Shown here piece by piece: positions 63,214-64,000 of a DNA stretch of 64,000 nucleotides. Under the pieces are notes generated by a model. It was not told the DNA's origin. It saw only the letters and a program-made list of their open reading frames with translations, and searched no databases. The stretch comes from Glutamicibacter protophormiae (GTDB taxonomy: Bacteria; Actinomycetota; Actinomycetes; Actinomycetales; Micrococcaceae). Location: contig NZ_BMPH01000011.1 of NCBI RefSeq assembly GCF_014647495.1, positions 62,001-126,000 on the forward strand. The letters run 5' to 3'. Numbering within the stretch: the stretch's first letter is position 1; every line of letters starts with the position of its first letter. Position numbers and translations under genes: made by a program.

Positions 63214-64000
63214 CTAACGCAACAGCAAGGCAGTGGCCTTGGGTGACAGCGATGCGTCCATGACGACGCAGGCGCCGCCAACGGCTCCAACGTTGGCACC
63301 CAGCGTGGAAGTGCGGGTGTCGATGTCGTGCACCGTACGCAAGCCGAAACGGCGCTTGACCGCTGCATCGACGTCTTCACCGACGAGCTCGCTGACCTTG
63401 TCCCATTGCGGCCCCCCGAAGACGACCTCGCGCACATCCAGCGCGTTGGCCAACTGGCCGGCGACTTCGGCTGCCATGACCATGCTCTCAGTGACCAGTT
63501 CCTTGGCTACTGCATTGCCTTCGAGCGCCAGTTCGGTGAGGCGGTTCATGCCTTCTGCGCGCTGCTCGGGGCCGAGGACTTCGTAAGCTGGCAGATCCAG
63601 ACCGCGTTCCTTGGCCTTCGCAGCGATGAACTCGTAGGAGGTCCCTGAAGCGAGGCAGTCATCGGCGCCGCACTCTTCGCAGAACACGGACTTGTGCCCC
63701 GTGGAGTAATGCCCGATTTCGCCGGCGTTGTTGCTCGAACCGTGGTGGACATCGCCATCGATGACGATGCCGGCACCGAAGCCGTGACCGCAGTAGACGA
63801 AAACGAAGTCGTCGGTCTTTTCTTCCTTCGACTGCCACAGTTCCCCAACTGCGGAGGCAATCGTGTCTTTCTCGATGATGACCTGCAGGCGCAGAAGCTT
63901 GCGCAGCGGATTAACGAGTTCAACGTCGGCCCAGCCGTCGAGCAGCGGTGGATTAATGACCACGCCTTCTTCGACGTTGACCGGCCCAGGCACGGCAATG
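63214..64000 (-). CDS. ROK-family protein, 5' end outside the window
   Basis: About 262 residues are visible, and the frame continues across the right edge. Motifs of the ROK family are VFVYCGHGFGAGIVIDGDVHHGSSNNAGEIGHY (key GHGFGAGIVIDG and NNAGEIGHY with the catalytic/zinc His), then the Cys-rich zinc motif CEECGADDCLASGTSYE and DVREVVFGGPQWDKVSELV. ROK proteins are either sugar kinases (glucokinase, NagK) or NagC/XylR-type repressors with an N-terminal helix-turn-helix. The N-terminal part that would decide is not in the window. The end VMDASLSPKATALLLR is more common in the repressor type, but this is a weak inference. Confidence 0.85.
   Translation of the reverse strand, partial: IAVPGPVNVEEGVVINPPLLDGWADVELVNPLRKLLRLQVIIEKDTIASAVGELWQSKEEKTDDFVFVYCGHGFGAGIVIDGDVHHGSSNNAGEIGHYSTGHKSVFCEECGADDCLASGTSYEFIAAKAKERGLDLPAYEVLGPEQRAEGMNRLTELALEGNAVAKELVTESMVMAAEVAGQLANALDVREVVFGGPQWDKVSELVGEDVDAAVKRRFGLRTVHDIDTRTSTLGANVGAVGGACVVMDASLSPKATALLLR

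Overview
The window is high-GC actinobacterial chromosome. GTG starts are common, several promoters look leaderless, and GC-rich hairpins separate most converging genes. The content (Rpf/LysM secreted protein, pcrA next to sucCD, PucR-controlled amino-acid catabolism, tryptophan 2,3-dioxygenase, homoprotocatechuate genes) fits a soil member of the Micrococcaceae such as Arthrobacter or Glutamicibacter. The genus is an inference. I see no insertion sequence, prophage or CRISPR array, and one tRNA gene.

Left part (1-14.7 kb): two late genes of homoprotocatechuate meta-cleavage (hpaH-hpaI), a flavin reductase, tryptophan 2,3-dioxygenase overlapping a PaaX-type regulator, and an apparently rearranged CaiB-type CoA-transferase. 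These are followed by a resuscitation-promoting-factor-like protein with a possible long leader, a YihY membrane protein, an M50 protease, a small membrane protein, a 1152-residue RecB-like nuclease/helicase of the TM0106 type, and a polysaccharide-deacetylase-like lipoprotein.

Centre-left (14.9-20.4 kb): a tight three-gene operon encodes the JetA (DUF3375), JetB (DUF4194) and JetC (SMC-like ATPase) subunits of a Wadjet/MksBEF condensin-like system. A 14-bp hairpin follows jetC directly, and no JetD (DUF3322/DUF2220 nuclease) gene is present in the window. This is the most interesting locus here: either the nuclease lies elsewhere, or this is a nuclease-free variant.

Centre (20.5-29.7 kb): an FtsX-type ABC exporter, a zinc/cobalt-type CDF exporter with its ArsR repressor (a 26-bp near-palindrome covers the repressor start codon), 3-methyladenine glycosylase I, a siderophore-interacting reductase with a DtxR/IdeR-like box, a thioesterase, an App1-type phosphatase and a flavin/PLP-binding split-barrel protein.

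Centre-right (29.7-48.5 kb): a catabolic district. hbd, an aldehyde dehydrogenase, gcdH and a class III CoA-transferase make a plausible glutarate to glutaryl-CoA to acetoacetyl-CoA route beside one PucR regulator. A ThDP decarboxylase, a guanidinobutyrase/agmatinase, GABA transaminase and an APC permease make a plausible ketoarginine to guanidinobutyrate to GABA route beside a paralogous PucR. Between them lie a GH26-like secreted glycosidase, a MarR/DHA2 efflux pair and an inositol-phosphatase-family gene.

Right part (48.5-64 kb): small membrane proteins, an XRE-cupin regulator, a DinB-like protein, a rubrerythrin-VIT fusion (MbfA-like iron exporter), a LOG-family protein, a SWIM-SNF2 ATPase, succinyl-CoA synthetase (sucCD), the PcrA helicase, tRNA-Arg(CCU) and a ROK-family gene cut by the window end.
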